Shown here piece by piece: positions 63,849 through 64,000 of a DNA stretch of 64,000 nt. The position numbers and the translations under genes were made by a program. How positions within the stretch are numbered: position 1 is the stretch's first letter; the number at the start of each line of letters is the position of its first letter. Source of the stretch: Bacillus sp. SJS (GTDB lineage: Bacteria > Bacillota > Bacilli > Bacillales > Bacillaceae); NCBI RefSeq assembly GCF_000732485.2, contig NZ_JAQV02000018.1, forward strand, positions 52,258 to 116,257, given 5' to 3'. The notes below the pieces were generated by a model, which was given only the letters and a program-made list of their open reading frames with translations, had not been told where the DNA came from and did no database searches.

Positions 63849-64000
63849 TATCGGTCAATGCCCTTAATATATCGGACATTCGCGAGGATATCGGACACTA
63901 AAGAAGGGATATCGCTCACTCAGATTGAGATATCGGACATTCAGCCCAGGATATCGGCCACTAGCCTTGAAATATCGGACATTCGCAAGGATATCGGACA
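63849..64000. repeat. 21-bp periodic array, family D (runs to window end)
   Basis: TATCGG cores (fourth TATCGC) start at 63849, 63870, 63889, 63910, 63931, 63952, 63973 and 63992: steps 21, 19, 21, 21, 21, 21, 19. The unit is about gATATCGGACATTCgcnAG. It follows the yitW terminator and continues past the window. No coding potential. Confidence 0.88.

Noticed and set aside
63849..64000. Phased repeats as a CRISPR array
   Set aside because: Units are 21 bp with degenerate cores and no constant 25-35 bp repeats or unique spacers; no cas gene is near.

Overview
The window is chromosomal DNA of a pigmented, endospore-forming member of the Bacillaceae. The low-to-medium GC content, strong GGAGG ribosome binding sites, a complete gerP spore-coat operon, Spo0E-like and general-stress genes and a C30 carotenoid cluster all point that way. 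Gene order, compared with B. subtilis from memory, follows two B. subtilis blocks: sbcD-sbcC-yisB-gerPF..A-yisI-yisK-yisL-yisN-asnO-yisP-yisQ-yisR (here 1-33225) and yitJ-yitK-yitL ... yitS-yitT-ipi-yizC-yitU-yitV-yitW (here 50895-63758). A Metabacillus-like relative is a reasonable guess; the species cannot be named from the sequence.

Layout. 1-4129: SbcD (partial), SbcC and an HNH protein, converging on the sporulation operon gerPABCDEF (4276-6268, minus) with a sigma-K type promoter. 6394-12579: DUF418 membrane protein, Spo0E-like phosphatase, SPL-family radical SAM protein, YisK, RocD, YisL, YisN. 12874-24167: asnO followed by a carotenoid island. A plus-strand operon (CrtN-like oxidoreductase, crtN, crtM) occupies the yisP position. 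A convergent minus-strand operon carries a CruF-type hydratase, an acyltransferase, a CrtP-like oxidase and a frameshifted DUF4440 gene. A broken second copy of yisL and an MFS gene lie between the two. 24356-27609: a lipoprotein, a 44-aa protein, and the potassium transporter KimA behind a c-di-AMP (ydaO) riboswitch. 28131-36678: a TetR-SGNH-SDR operon, a MATE exporter divergent from an AraC regulator, an Old Yellow Enzyme, a GNAT enzyme and an amino-acid permease. 36792-46037: a maltodextrin regulon made of esterase and cyclomaltodextrinase (minus), MdxEFG importer, membrane-anchored amylase and a LacI-type regulator, with a dense control region between the divergent arms. 46529-52751: a general-stress SDR, then yitJ-metH behind an S-box riboswitch. 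53262-63758: the yit block, interrupted by a BMP-type lipoprotein coupled to a chemoreceptor and by an unrecognised membrane protein.

How the genes work together. The island can make dehydrosqualene from farnesyl diphosphate (CrtM), desaturate it (CrtN paralogues), hydrate one end (CruF-like), oxidise the other (CrtP-like) and acylate the product (PlsC-like). No glycosyltransferase or aldehyde dehydrogenase is present, so the last steps must use genes elsewhere or be absent. The maltodextrin block covers extracellular starch cleavage, uptake, intracellular cleavage and local repression. YitJ supplies methyl-THF (and its own homocysteine methyltransferase domain), and MetH uses methyl-THF to make methionine under SAM feedback.

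The most unusual non-coding signal is a class of degenerate arrays in four inter-operon spacers (about 19047-19160, 46151-46470, 53106-53186, 63849-64000). Their core sequences are unrelated but all four have a 21-bp period, which is two turns of B-DNA. A second class is a dispersed palindromic element: one 129-bp copy with perfect 12-bp terminal inverted repeats and three short or degenerate copies. I saw no tRNA, rRNA, CRISPR, prophage or transposase gene.
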